Assembly: GCA_958431945.1 (NCBI GenBank)
Contig: CAUASQ010000031.1
Location: forward strand, 1 to 14,388
From: an uncultured Collinsella sp.
GTDB lineage: Bacteria; Actinomycetota; Coriobacteriia; Coriobacteriales; Coriobacteriaceae
DNA: 14,388 nt
Direction: 5' to 3'
Below, piece by piece: positions 6,617-14,039 of this stretch (positions within the stretch are counted from its first letter, which is position 1; each line of letters starts with the position of its first letter). The translations under genes were made by a program, and so were the position numbers. The notes below the pieces were generated by a model. That model saw nothing but the letters and a program-made list of their open reading frames with translations, was not told the origin of the DNA and did not search any database.

Positions 6617-7533
6617 GACAAAACACCCCACGAAAGATCAGCGCCCTGCAGGCCAGCAGCCCAAGCAGAAGCGGCCATAGCACGCTTACCATCGGGCTTA
6701 ACCTCGAGCAACTCAACCGAGCCATCGGAAAGACCCAGGTAAACACGCTTGTTCTTAACGTCAACAGCGCCCTCGCCAAGCGAGACATCGGCCGGTGCAG
6801 CATCGAGCACGCGCACGGTCTTGCCGGCAATCACGCATCGGGCAGGCGCGGTATCGGACGAGGCCAGCACATGGCGCACGCAATCAAGCGCAGCCATCTG
6901 CGGATCCAGACGCATCTCCAGCTTGGAAATCTTGGCAGCATGGGTAACGAGCGCCTCATCCTGTTCAGTCCACACGGCGGTGCCATCGGCAAGAGAAGGA
7001 AGCGTATCGGCAAGCAGTTTGCCGCCAAGCTCACCAAGCTCCATCGTGAGCGCCTCGGCATGCTTACCGGCAACAGACGTAGACGCCTGGGCACAATAAG
7101 CGCCGGTATCAACGCCATGTCCAATACGCATAATAGAAACGCCAGCAACCTCATCACCAGCGAGAATCGCACGCTGAATAGGAGCAGCCCCACGCCAACG
7201 AGGCAGCAAGGACGCATGAACATTCACAATGCCGAGCGGCGCCATATGAAGAACCTCATCCGGCAAAATGCAACCATAGGCAGCCACGCAGAAAATGTCA
7301 GCCTGGGCAGCCTTGAGCGCCTCAACGACCTCAGGCGTCATACGATTAGCCTCAACAACCGGCAACTCTAGCTCAAGCGCCTTGGCCTTAACAGGAGACG
7401 GCTCAAGTTTCTTACCACGCCCACGAACAGCATCAGGACGAGTAACAACAAGCGCAATCTCATTCCCAGCCTCAACAAGCGAAGTCAAAGAAGGCACAGC
7501 AAAATCAGGCGTACCCATAAACACAATACGCAT
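6613..7533 (-). CDS. fmt: Methionyl-tRNA formyltransferase
   Basis: Formylates Met-tRNAfMet with 10-formyltetrahydrofolate, making the initiator tRNA for translation. The 306 residues match the usual length of about 310. Visible marks are MRIVFMGTPDFAVPSL at the N-terminus, the basic loop RPDAVRGRGKKLEPSPVK, the catalytic region NVHASLLPRWRGAAPIQ (N104, H106 and the SLLP motif) and the catalytic Asp D142 in GHGVDTG. The C-terminal OB-like tRNA-binding domain follows from about residue 205. A GAGGGGA ribosome-binding site lies 9 bases before the ATG. The stop overlaps the rsmB start. Its usual partner def lies upstream on the same strand, but 329 bases away, separated by an inverted-repeat element and a terminator-like hairpin, so it may have its own promoter. 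Confidence 0.96.
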   Translation of the reverse strand: MRIVFMGTPDFAVPSLTSLVEAGNEIALVVTRPDAVRGRGKKLEPSPVKAKALELELPVVEANRMTPEVVEALKAAQADIFCVAAYGCILPDEVLHMAPLGIVNVHASLLPRWRGAAPIQRAILAGDEVAGVSIMRIGHGVDTGAYCAQASTSVAGKHAEALTMELGELGGKLLADTLPSLADGTAVWTEQDEALVTHAAKISKLEMRLDPQMAALDCVRHVLASSDTAPARCVIAGKTVRVLDAAPADVSLGEGAVDVKNKRVYLGLSDGSVELLEVKPDGKRAMAASAWAAGLQGADLSWGVLS

Positions 7534-7641
7534 AAAGAACGTCTCCCCTCAACCAAAGCCGAGACGGCTACAAATAACAGCGGAAAGCCAAGTACCCAGC
7601 CCATCCGCAATAACAATTCAACAAGAACAAATATACCCAAA

Positions 7642-7672
7642 ACCAAAGAAAGAGCCGCAATAAAAGCAGCTC
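7642..7672 (-). terminator. Terminator-like hairpin downstream of def (minus strand)
   Basis: Read on the minus strand, GAGCTGC (7672-7666) pairs with GCGGCTC (7658-7652), a 7-bp stem with one G-U pair and a 7-base TTTTATT loop. It is followed by TTTCTTTGGTTTT. It is the best candidate for the end of the priA-def message, some 190 bases beyond def and downstream of the palindromic element. Confidence 0.5.
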
Positions 7673-7752
7673 CCTCTCAACAAAGCGCCTATCAGCGAAG
7701 ACGCCCCTCCCTGGCCCGACGGCACCCGGGCGAACCGAGCCAGAACAACGCA

Positions 7753-7854
7753 GTCCCCGGTGCTGAGCGCCCACATATCGTCCCGCGCGCAGTTTCGCAG
7801 CAAAGCGAGAATGTTTGAGCACGGGATGATATGTGGGCGCTCAGCACCGGGGAC
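7753..7854. repeat. 102-bp intergenic inverted-repeat element with 33-bp arms
   Basis: Arms at 7753-7785 and 7822-7854 match over 33 bp with one mismatch that becomes a G-U pair when the minus strand is transcribed. Outer ends read GTCCCCGG...CCGGGGAC, and the 36-base centre contains a small TTCGC/GCGAG stem. It ends 8 bases beyond the def stop codon, so it is transcribed at the 3' end of the priA-def message. There is no T-run after it on the minus strand. Confidence 0.9.
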
Positions 7855-7862
7855 GGTGGGAC

Positions 7863-8399
7863 CTACTCCGTCTCGCCCGGTCGAGCGCCGCGGGCCAGGG
7901 CGTCCTGGTATTCCTTGACGGCCTTGATCCTCTGCATCGGCTTCAGTCGCTCGAACATGGTGTTACCGTGCAGGTGATCGATCTCGTGCTGCAGGCACAC
8001 GCAGAACAGATCGCCCGTGGCCTCATAGCGAATAAGGTTGGCATCCAAGTCATACGCCTCGACGACGACATGGTCGGGACGCTCAATCTCGCAGCTAATA
8101 CCAGGGATGGAAAGGCAGCCCTCGCTAAAGGGCACCAGATGGTCGCTCTGCTCAACAATAACGGGATTGATGAGCACGTACGGGTCGTAGTCGTTCTTGT
8201 CGCTGTAATCGCAGTCGATGGTGACGAGCTGAATAAGCTCGCCGATCTGCGGAGCAGCCAGGCCGCAGCCACCGTTCTCGAACATTATCTTCTTCATCTT
8301 CTCGGCAAGCGCCTCGATCGCCGGGGTAATCTCCTCGATGACGGCGCACTCCTGGCGCAAACGAGGGTCGGGCGAAAGTACGATTCCGTTGGCTTCCAT
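7863..8399 (-). CDS. def: Peptide deformylase
   Basis: Removes the formyl group from N-terminal fMet of nascent proteins; a metal-dependent cytoplasmic hydrolase working at the ribosome. All three family motifs are present: GCGLAAPQIG (residues ~44-53), EGCLSIPG with metal ligand C95, and QHEIDHLHG with H138, catalytic E139 and H142. The length of 178 residues is normal. The second of two close ATG codons (8399) is chosen, because GAAAGGA sits 6 bases upstream of it and would abut the first one (8405); it also gives the usual spacing to the SPDPRLR motif. The gap to the priA stop codon is 18 bases, so priA and def are probably co-transcribed. Its substrate-making partner fmt lies downstream. 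Confidence 0.96.
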   Translation of the reverse strand: MEANGIVLSPDPRLRQECAVIEEITPAIEALAEKMKKIMFENGGCGLAAPQIGELIQLVTIDCDYSDKNDYDPYVLINPVIVEQSDHLVPFSEGCLSIPGISCEIERPDHVVVEAYDLDANLIRYEATGDLFCVCLQHEIDHLHGNTMFERLKPMQRIKAVKEYQDALARGARPGETE

Positions 8400-8417
8400 G
8401 GCCATCCTTTCGGGTTG

Positions 8418-10871
8418 TTACATCAAATCATAGGCATCGACGTCAACGCTCACGCTCACGCCGCGCACAGAGCCCACCTCTTTAAGGCAGGCGTCAATAT
8501 CATCAGAGACATGGTACCCCACGGGCGACTTCACAAGCAGGTGGAAGCGATAACGGTCCTTGGCTCTCTCGATTACACACGAAGCCGGACCAAGCACCTG
8601 GGGCACCGCGCGGCCCGCCCGCAAAAAGTCGGGCGCGGCGGCATGCCAGCGGCGCTTGAGCAGCTTTGCGATGCGACCGATGTAGTCCTGCGCATCATCC
8701 GCCTTCGTCGACCACACCAAAATGTTGACCAGGCGCACGAAGGGCGGATATAGCGCGTCTCGGCGCTGGTCTAGGTCGTAGTCGGTAAAGATCGAGCGAT
8801 CATGCTCGGCAACGGCGCGAATGACCGGGTCCTCGGGCAGATAGGTCTGGATGATGACCTCACCGGGGCGATCACCGCGTCCGGCACGGCCCGCGACCTG
8901 CTCCAGCAAATCGTAGGCGCGCTCCCCCGCTCTAAAATCGGGGAGCTTTAACGCAAAGTCGGCATTGACCACGCCCACGAGCGTAACCTCGGGAAAGTCG
9001 AGACCCTTGGCGATCATCTGGGTACCTAGCAGCACCGCGCAATCGGCGGCATCGAACCGCTCGAGCAACTTTTTATGCGCGTCCTTTCCGCGCGTGGAAT
9101 CGGCATCCATGCGAATGATGGCGACGTCCTCGGGCAGCATCTGGTGCAGCGCGTCCTCAATCTGCTGCGTGCCCAGGCCCATTTTTGCCAGGTAGCGGCT
9201 GCCGCATTTGGGGCAACGACTCGTGGGTTTCGGATAGGGCTGCACGCGCCAGGACGAACCGCAGGTGTGGCATTGCAGCGTGTGCGTGCGCTCGTGATAC
9301 GTGAGCGCGGTGGAACAATGATTGCAGGTAGGGACGCATCCGCACTCGCGGCACATCAAAAACGGCGCAAAACCGCGACGGTTGTGCAGCAGCACGGCCT
9401 TCTCGCGGCGCTCGACCACGCGTTCCAAGCCTTCCATCAGTGGTTTTGAGAACATGGAGCGGCTGCCGTGCGAAAACTCGCGGCGCAGGTCGGCAATGCG
9501 GACCGTGGGCAACACGGCGTGTCCCGGGCGCTCGGGCATCTCGACGCGTGTCCAGGTGGCACCGTTGTACGTGCCGCGGCGGCAGCGGTCGAGGGCCTCT
9601 GCAGAAGGCGTGGCCGAACCCAACACGAGTGGACAGCGATAGCGGCGCGCCATCTCGGCAGCGACCTCGCGAGCATGATAGCGCGGGCTGGAACCCTGCT
9701 TGTAGCTGGTCTCGTGCTCCTCGTCGATGATGATAAGGCCTAAGTCGCAGAGCGGACAAAAGAGCGCCGAGCGGGCGCCCACGACCACGCGCGCGGCACC
9801 GCTGGCGACCATGTCCCACTGGTCCAGGCGCTCGCCGGCAGAAAGGCGCGAGTGGAAGACCGCAACCGTCTCGCCAAAGCGCGAGCGGAAGCGGCCGACG
9901 GTTTGGGCCGTCAGCGAGATCTCGGGCACAAGCACGCAGGCCGAACGGCCGGCCGCCAGCACGCGTTCAATCGCCGAGAGGTAGACCTCAGTTTTGCCGG
10001 AACCGGTGACGCCATCGACAAGGACAACGTCGCCGTGAGCGTCAAGGCGGGCGCGCTCAATTTGCGCAAGCGCCTGCTGCTGGCCGTTCGTGAGCGCGAC
10101 CGGGGCCTTGCCGCTTGCCGAGGACAGCGTGGTCTGCTCGCTGCAGCCACGCCAGGCGCGGCGCTCCTCCACCAGCACGACGCCGCGTTTTTCGAGCGCC
10201 TTGATGGTCGCCGACATGTTGTTGTAGAGCAGGTTGAGATCGCGCGTCGTGACCGGGCCGCATTGGAGCGCCTCGATGAGCTGACGCTGGCGAACCGCGG
10301 TCTTGGGCGGCGTGTAGTCGAAACCCTCGGGCGTGAGCATGACCCAGCGATTTTGGATAGGCTTGACGGCGGGGCGCTCAACCGTCCACACGCCGTCATC
10401 GCCCTTGACCACGCGCGGACTTCCACCCGGGGGCAAGAACAAACGCAGGCACTCGGAAAGCGTCGCGACATACTCGCGGCTCATCCAGCGTGCGATACGG
10501 GCAGCCTCGACAGTAAAGAGCGGCTTGCTGAGGATAGCCTCGATAGGCTTGATACGCGCGGGATCGAGAGCGCTGTTGCCCTGCAGGTCACCCAGCTCAA
10601 ACGCAATGTCGACGATATAGCCCGCGGCCGCACGGTTACCAAAGTGGACCAGGACCGTGGATCCGATCTGCGCCTCGTTGGCAAAGGACCGGGGAATGCC
10701 ATAGGCAAACGGCTCGGACAGCGCACGCGTCGGGATGTCGAGAACCACGCTCGCATAGGCGGCGATGGGCTCAGGTGCAGGCTTAGGCTGAGCCGAGGCA
10801 GCGGCAGGCACAGGCTTCACCGGAGCCCGCTCGGGTTCAGGCGAACCAAACAGCGAAAGTTGCTCAGCCAT
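8418..10871 (-). CDS. priA: Primosomal protein N' (replication restart helicase PriA)
   Basis: PriA recognises stalled or collapsed replication forks, unwinds 3'-5' and reloads the replicative helicase. The 817-residue protein has a 3'-DNA-binding domain starting at VVLDIPTRALSEPFAYGIP (~41), Walker A GVTGSGKT (287-294, K293), DEAH box DEEH (383-386) and the zinc-binding cysteines C507, C510, C516, C519, C534, C537, C553 and C556. The last cysteine spacing is 16, against 10 in E. coli. The helicase C-terminal motifs follow (GLDFPEVTLVGVVNAD, EQVAGRAGRG). The N-terminus is unusual: MAEQLSLFG, containing the sliding-clamp consensus QLSLF (residues 4-8), then about 30 Pro/Ala-rich residues. The start is supported by GGAGGT 9 bases upstream of the ATG. 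Confidence 0.96.
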   Translation of the reverse strand: MAEQLSLFGSPEPERAPVKPVPAAASAQPKPAPEPIAAYASVVLDIPTRALSEPFAYGIPRSFANEAQIGSTVLVHFGNRAAAGYIVDIAFELGDLQGNSALDPARIKPIEAILSKPLFTVEAARIARWMSREYVATLSECLRLFLPPGGSPRVVKGDDGVWTVERPAVKPIQNRWVMLTPEGFDYTPPKTAVRQRQLIEALQCGPVTTRDLNLLYNNMSATIKALEKRGVVLVEERRAWRGCSEQTTLSSASGKAPVALTNGQQQALAQIERARLDAHGDVVLVDGVTGSGKTEVYLSAIERVLAAGRSACVLVPEISLTAQTVGRFRSRFGETVAVFHSRLSAGERLDQWDMVASGAARVVVGARSALFCPLCDLGLIIIDEEHETSYKQGSSPRYHAREVAAEMARRYRCPLVLGSATPSAEALDRCRRGTYNGATWTRVEMPERPGHAVLPTVRIADLRREFSHGSRSMFSKPLMEGLERVVERREKAVLLHNRRGFAPFLMCRECGCVPTCNHCSTALTYHERTHTLQCHTCGSSWRVQPYPKPTSRCPKCGSRYLAKMGLGTQQIEDALHQMLPEDVAIIRMDADSTRGKDAHKKLLERFDAADCAVLLGTQMIAKGLDFPEVTLVGVVNADFALKLPDFRAGERAYDLLEQVAGRAGRGDRPGEVIIQTYLPEDPVIRAVAEHDRSIFTDYDLDQRRDALYPPFVRLVNILVWSTKADDAQDYIGRIAKLLKRRWHAAAPDFLRAGRAVPQVLGPASCVIERAKDRYRFHLLVKSPVGYHVSDDIDACLKEVGSVRGVSVSVDVDAYDLM
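10848..10862 (-). other. Codons for a QLSLF sliding-clamp-binding pentapeptide at the PriA N-terminus
   Basis: Residues 4-8 of PriA read Q-L-S-L-F, an exact match to the eubacterial beta-clamp binding consensus QL(S/D)LF known from DNA polymerases, MutS and related clamp clients. It sits at the very N-terminus, before a flexible Pro/Ala-rich linker, the kind of exposed position in which functional clamp motifs occur. Binding itself is inferred. Confidence 0.6.
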
Positions 10872-10901
10872 GGCCCCAGCACCTCCTATCCCATACGTCT
10901 A

Positions 10902-10937
10902 CAGAAACAAGAGCCCCGCTCTGAGTGAACGGGGCTC
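10902..10937 (-). terminator. Rho-independent terminator after gltX (minus strand)
   Basis: An 8-bp stem, GAGCCCCG (10911-10918) with CGGGGCTC (10930-10937), closes an 11-base loop. On the minus strand it is followed by TTGTTTCTG. It starts 23 bases after the gltX stop codon and only about 30 bases before the priA start. priA therefore needs either read-through or a promoter overlapping this hairpin; no clear promoter was seen there. Confidence 0.75.
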
Positions 10938-10960
10938 GGATACAAACGTTTGCGCAGCGA

Positions 10961-12436
10961 TTACAGCGCCATCGTGCGGGCGCGGTCGATGCGCGCCAAG
11001 CAGTCGTCGCGGCCGACGAGTGCCATGGTCTCGCCCAGCGGAGGGCTCACCATGTTGCCACAGACGGCGACGCGCACAGCCTGGAACACCACGCGCTTCT
11101 TAAGGTCCATCTGCTCGGGCAACGGCTCAAGCGCAGCGTCGATGTTGGCAGCCGTCCACTCGTCCACGCCCTCGAGCGCGGCCTTGGCGGCATCCAGAAT
11201 GGCACCCATGCCCTCCTTGGCCAGGCCCTTGTTGACGGACTTCTCGTCATACTCGAGCGTCTCGGCCGTAGCGAAGATGGGAGCGGCGACGGTCACGGCG
11301 TCGGCCGGCATCTTGGTGCGCGGCTTAACGATGGCGGCAAGCGCGTCGATCCAATCCTCGCCGTACTCGACATTACCCTCGATGAGACCCGCCTCGTGCA
11401 GCTCGGGAACCATGATCTCGTCGGCAAACTGAGCATCGGACATGCCATTGATGTACTCGGCGTTGACCCAGTCGAGCTTCTTGGGGTCGAAGGTCGCCGG
11501 GTTCTTGGAGATGCGGTCGAGCGAGAACTTGCTGGCCAGCACGTCGCGCGGGATGATCGTGGTCTCGCCGTCGAGCGACCAGCCGAGCAGCGCCAGGTAG
11601 TTGACGAAGGCGTCGGACAGGTAGCCGGCGTCGCGGTACTCCTCCACCGAGGTGGCGCCGTGGCGCTTGGAGAGCTTCTTGCCGTCGGCACCCAAGATCA
11701 TGGAGATGTGAGCGAACGTGGGCACGGGAGCGCCGAGGGCCTCATAGACCATGACCTGACGCGGGGTGTTGGACAGGTGATCGTCGCCGCGGATGACGTG
11801 GGTGATCTTCATCATGGCGTCATCGACGACGGTCGCGAAGTTGTACGTGGGCGTGCCATCGGAGCGGAAGATGACAAAGTCGTCGAGCTCCTTGGCGTCG
11901 AAGGTCACCTCGCCGTGGACGGCGTCGTGGATAACGACGTCGCCGCGGTCCTCGGGCACCTTGATGCGCAGGACGTAGGACTCGCCGGCCTCGATGCGAC
12001 GGCGGGCCTCCTCGGGATCAAGATCGCGGCAACGGCGCTGATAGCCCTGGAAGGGGTCCTTGCGCTCCTGCGCGGCCTTGCGGTCGGCATCGAGCTGCTC
12101 CTTGGTGCAGAAGCAGGGATAGGCCTTGCCCTCGTCCCAAAGCTTCTGGGCGGCCTGCTTGTACAGGTCCAGGCGCTCGGTCTGGGCGTAGGGGCCAAAA
12201 TCGCCGCCCACCTCGGGACCCTCGTCCCAGTCCAGGCCCAGCCAACGCATGGCGCGCAGGATGATCTGCGTGTTCTCGTCGGTGGAGCGGGTGGGGTCGG
12301 TGTCGTCGATGCGCAGGATGAACGTGCCGCCGTTTGCGCGGGCGAAAGCCCAGTTATAGATAGCGGTGCGGGCGCCGCCAATGTGCAGCTTGCCCGTCGG
12401 TGAGGGTGCAAAGCGGACGCGAACGTCTGATGCCAT
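10961..12436 (-). CDS. gltX: Glutamate--tRNA ligase
   Basis: A class I aminoacyl-tRNA synthetase that charges tRNAGlu with glutamate (and possibly tRNAGln, if the organism uses the transamidation route; this cannot be decided here). It shows RFAPSPTGKLHIGGARTA with the HIGH-type motif HIGG at 18-21 and the KMSKS-type loop KLSKRHGATS at 254-263. A Cys/His region (YPCFCTKEQL), typical of GluRS, lies in the insertion. The length of 491 residues is normal. The open frame extends 13 codons further upstream, but the ATG at 12436 is chosen because GAGGAG lies 6 bases before it, the family begins at this point, and the candidate promoter leaves no room for the longer form. It is divergent from metK and ends at its own terminator. 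Confidence 0.96.
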   Translation of the reverse strand: MASDVRVRFAPSPTGKLHIGGARTAIYNWAFARANGGTFILRIDDTDPTRSTDENTQIILRAMRWLGLDWDEGPEVGGDFGPYAQTERLDLYKQAAQKLWDEGKAYPCFCTKEQLDADRKAAQERKDPFQGYQRRCRDLDPEEARRRIEAGESYVLRIKVPEDRGDVVIHDAVHGEVTFDAKELDDFVIFRSDGTPTYNFATVVDDAMMKITHVIRGDDHLSNTPRQVMVYEALGAPVPTFAHISMILGADGKKLSKRHGATSVEEYRDAGYLSDAFVNYLALLGWSLDGETTIIPRDVLASKFSLDRISKNPATFDPKKLDWVNAEYINGMSDAQFADEIMVPELHEAGLIEGNVEYGEDWIDALAAIVKPRTKMPADAVTVAAPIFATAETLEYDEKSVNKGLAKEGMGAILDAAKAALEGVDEWTAANIDAALEPLPEQMDLKKRVVFQAVRVAVCGNMVSPPLGETMALVGRDDCLARIDRARTMAL

Positions 12437-12442
12437 GGAAAT

Positions 12443-12507
12443 CTCCTCGATTGCAGGATGGATGTCTAACCGCACCAGTATAAAGCATCAAAGCAACCTC
12501 CGCACAA
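12443..12507 (-). promoter_or_regulatory. Candidate gltX promoter and start-deciding ribosome-binding site
   Basis: On the minus strand TATACT (12482-12477) is a good -10 with TTGTGC (12507-12502) 19 bases upstream, a longer spacer than ideal. Transcription would begin near 12470, giving a leader of about 33 bases with GAGGAG (12448-12443) in front of the ATG at 12436. This placement rules against the more upstream ATG at 12475. Confidence 0.45.
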
Positions 12508-12516
12508 AGGGCACCG

Positions 12517-12614
12517 ACCTACTCATTGGGGACAGACTTAAATGACCATTCTTTGGGCAACCTGTCGGCACTTAGGTAAGGGTAGTCATTTAAGTCTGTC
12601 CCCAATGAGTAGGT
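12517..12614. repeat. 98-bp inverted-repeat element with perfect 30-bp arms between gltX and metK
   Basis: Arms at 12517-12546 and 12585-12614 are exact reverse complements over 30 bp around a 38-base spacer. The core motif in each arm is TTGGGGACAGACTTAAATGA. It lies between the candidate gltX promoter and the metK -10, is not followed by a T-run, and encodes nothing. From memory, GGGGACAGACTTAAA-type motifs occur in REP-like dispersed palindromes; this link is uncertain. Confidence 0.92.
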
Positions 12615-12646
12615 GCGGAAAGGGTGTGAATGTTTGATTTACGCGC

Positions 12647-12714
12647 TATGATGTGCCCTTGCATAGAGAGCCTGGCGGAATGGTAACGGTCGCCGGGACA
12701 CGTTTTTGAAAGGA
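12647..12714 (+). promoter_or_regulatory. Candidate metK -10, leader hairpin and ribosome-binding site
   Basis: TATGAT at 12647-12652 is a good -10; no convincing -35 precedes it. The expected leader of about 60 bases contains a 7-bp stem, CCTGGCG (12671-12677) with CGCCGGG (12691-12697, one G-U pair), around a 13-base loop, then GAAAGGA (ending at 12714) ahead of the ATG at 12720. The leader is too short for a SAM-I riboswitch and shows no recognised SAM-binding consensus. Confidence 0.4.
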
Positions 12715-12719
12715 CAATC

Positions 12720-14000
12720 ATGTCAGAAGAACTTCGTTCCATCCCACCCCAACACGGGTCCTTCGTATTTACGTCGGAGTCGGTGACCGAAGGTCATCCC
12801 GATAAGATCGCTGACCAGATCAGCGACGCCGTCCTCGACGCAATCCTCGCCAAAGAAATAGAGCTCCAGGAGCAGGGTTACATCGCCCCCAACGGCGTGC
12901 CTGCCAACGTGGAGAACGTCCGCTGCGCCTGCGAGACCCTCGTGACCACCGGCACCGTCATCGTCGCCGGCGAGATTCGCACCCAGGCCTACGTCGACGT
13001 GCAGGAAATCGCTCGCGGCGTTATCCGCCGCATTGGCTACAACCGTGCCAAGTTCGGTTTTGACTGCGATACCTGCGGCGTTATGAGCCTCATCCACGAG
13101 CAGTCGCCCGATATCGCCCAGGGCGTCGACGAGTCCTTCGAGACCCAGACCGGCGCTACCACCGACCCGATCGACCTGATCGGTGCCGGCGACCAGGGCA
13201 TGATGTTCGGATATGCCTCCAACGAGACCAAGACCCTCATGCCCATGCCGCACTACCTGGCAAGCCGCCTGGCCGAGCGCTTGGCCGCCGTGCGCCACGA
13301 CGGTACCCTGCCCTATCTGCGTCCCGACGGCAAGACCCAGGTCACCGTGCGCTACGAAGACGGCAAGCCCGTCGAGGTCACGACCATCGTCATCTCCACG
13401 CAGCACGCCGCCGAGATCGAGGACATGGACAAGATCAAGGCCGACCTCATCGAGCACGTCATCACCCCCGTGATGGCTGCCGAGAACATGCCGTGGGACA
13501 ACGCGGACATCTACGTGAACCCCACCGGTCGCTTTGTCGTGGGCGGCCCCATGGGCGACACGGGCCTGACCGGCCGCAAGATCATCGTCGACACCTACGG
13601 CGGCTACGGCCGTCACGGCGGCGGTGCCTTTAGCGGCAAGGACTGCACCAAGGTCGACCGCTCCGCCGCGTATGCCGCGCGCTGGGTCGCCAAGAACGTG
13701 GTCGCCGCCGGCCTGGCCGACCGCTGCGAAGTCGAACTTGCCTACGCCATCGGCGTTTCCAAGCCCCTTTCAATCATGGTCGACACCTTCGGTACCGCAC
13801 ATGTTGCCGAGGACAAGATCGTTGAAGCCGTAGAGAAGACCTTCGACCTGCGCCCGGGCGCCATCATCCGCGACCTGGATCTGCGTCGCCCCATCTACGA
13901 AAAGACGGCAGCCTACGGTCACTTCGGCCGAGAAGACGCCGACTTCACCTGGGAAAAAACCGACCGAGTCGAAGAACTCAAAGCAGCCTGCGGCCTGTAA
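12720..14000 (+). CDS. metK: S-adenosylmethionine synthetase (methionine adenosyltransferase)
   Basis: Makes S-adenosylmethionine from ATP and methionine in the cytoplasm; it supplies the methyl donor used by RsmB and many others. It carries TSESVTEGHPDKIADQISDA (H26, D28), the signature GAGDQGMMFGYA (155-166), IVDTYGGYGRHGGGAFSGKD (GGG 300-302, K307, D308) and TKVDRSAAYAARW. At 426 residues it is about 30-40 longer than typical MetK. A 13-residue N-terminal extension precedes FTSES, and about 18 extra residues (EIELQEQGYIAPNGVPANVE region, 46-65) lie before CACETLVTTG. The second signature reads GKDC rather than the usual GKDP. The start has a GAAAGGA ribosome-binding site 5 bases upstream. 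Confidence 0.96.
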   Translation: MSEELRSIPPQHGSFVFTSESVTEGHPDKIADQISDAVLDAILAKEIELQEQGYIAPNGVPANVENVRCACETLVTTGTVIVAGEIRTQAYVDVQEIARGVIRRIGYNRAKFGFDCDTCGVMSLIHEQSPDIAQGVDESFETQTGATTDPIDLIGAGDQGMMFGYASNETKTLMPMPHYLASRLAERLAAVRHDGTLPYLRPDGKTQVTVRYEDGKPVEVTTIVISTQHAAEIEDMDKIKADLIEHVITPVMAAENMPWDNADIYVNPTGRFVVGGPMGDTGLTGRKIIVDTYGGYGRHGGGAFSGKDCTKVDRSAAYAARWVAKNVVAAGLADRCEVELAYAIGVSKPLSIMVDTFGTAHVAEDKIVEAVEKTFDLRPGAIIRDLDLRRPIYEKTAAYGHFGREDADFTWEKTDRVEELKAACGL

Positions 14001-14039
14001 TTGGAAACCACCAAGGTCACAACACGCATGCGCTTTCAA

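Larger units (their letters stand above)
7534..7862. other. def-fmt intergenic gap without a credible gene
   Basis: A 329-base gap between two genes that are usually adjacent. It contains the 102-bp palindromic element (7753-7854), a GC-rich stretch with partial dyads (CTGGC 7711-7715 with GCCAG at ~7739-7743), a terminator-like hairpin (7652-7672) and then an AT-rich segment up to the fmt ribosome-binding site, where an fmt promoter could lie. No convincing -35/-10 pair was found. Minus-strand open frames of 84 and 61 codons cross the palindrome and have no ribosome-binding site or family resemblance. Confidence 0.7.

Noticed and set aside
5732..6742. 336-codon + strand open frame over rsmB and fmt
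   Set aside because: Antisense shadow; crosses two well-supported genes and resembles nothing.
7568..7822. 84-codon minus-strand open frame in the def-fmt gap, with a hydrophobic stretch near its end
   Set aside because: Starts inside the palindromic element, lacks a ribosome-binding site, and the hydrophobic run comes from T-rich DNA near the terminator-like hairpin.
7833..8753. 306-codon + strand open frame over def and the priA end
   Set aside because: Antisense shadow crossing def, which carries all peptide deformylase motifs.
10925..12403. 492-codon + strand open frame opposite gltX
   Set aside because: Frame shadow created by high-GC codon bias; gltX on the minus strand has all synthetase motifs, ribosome-binding site and terminator.
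12660..12700. Possible tRNA-Leu fragment in the metK leader
   Set aside because: Only D-arm-like similarity; no acceptor, anticodon or T-arm pairing could be built.
12615..12719. SAM riboswitch before metK
   Set aside because: Leader too short and without the SAM-I, SAM-II or SMK-box sequence features I can recognise.
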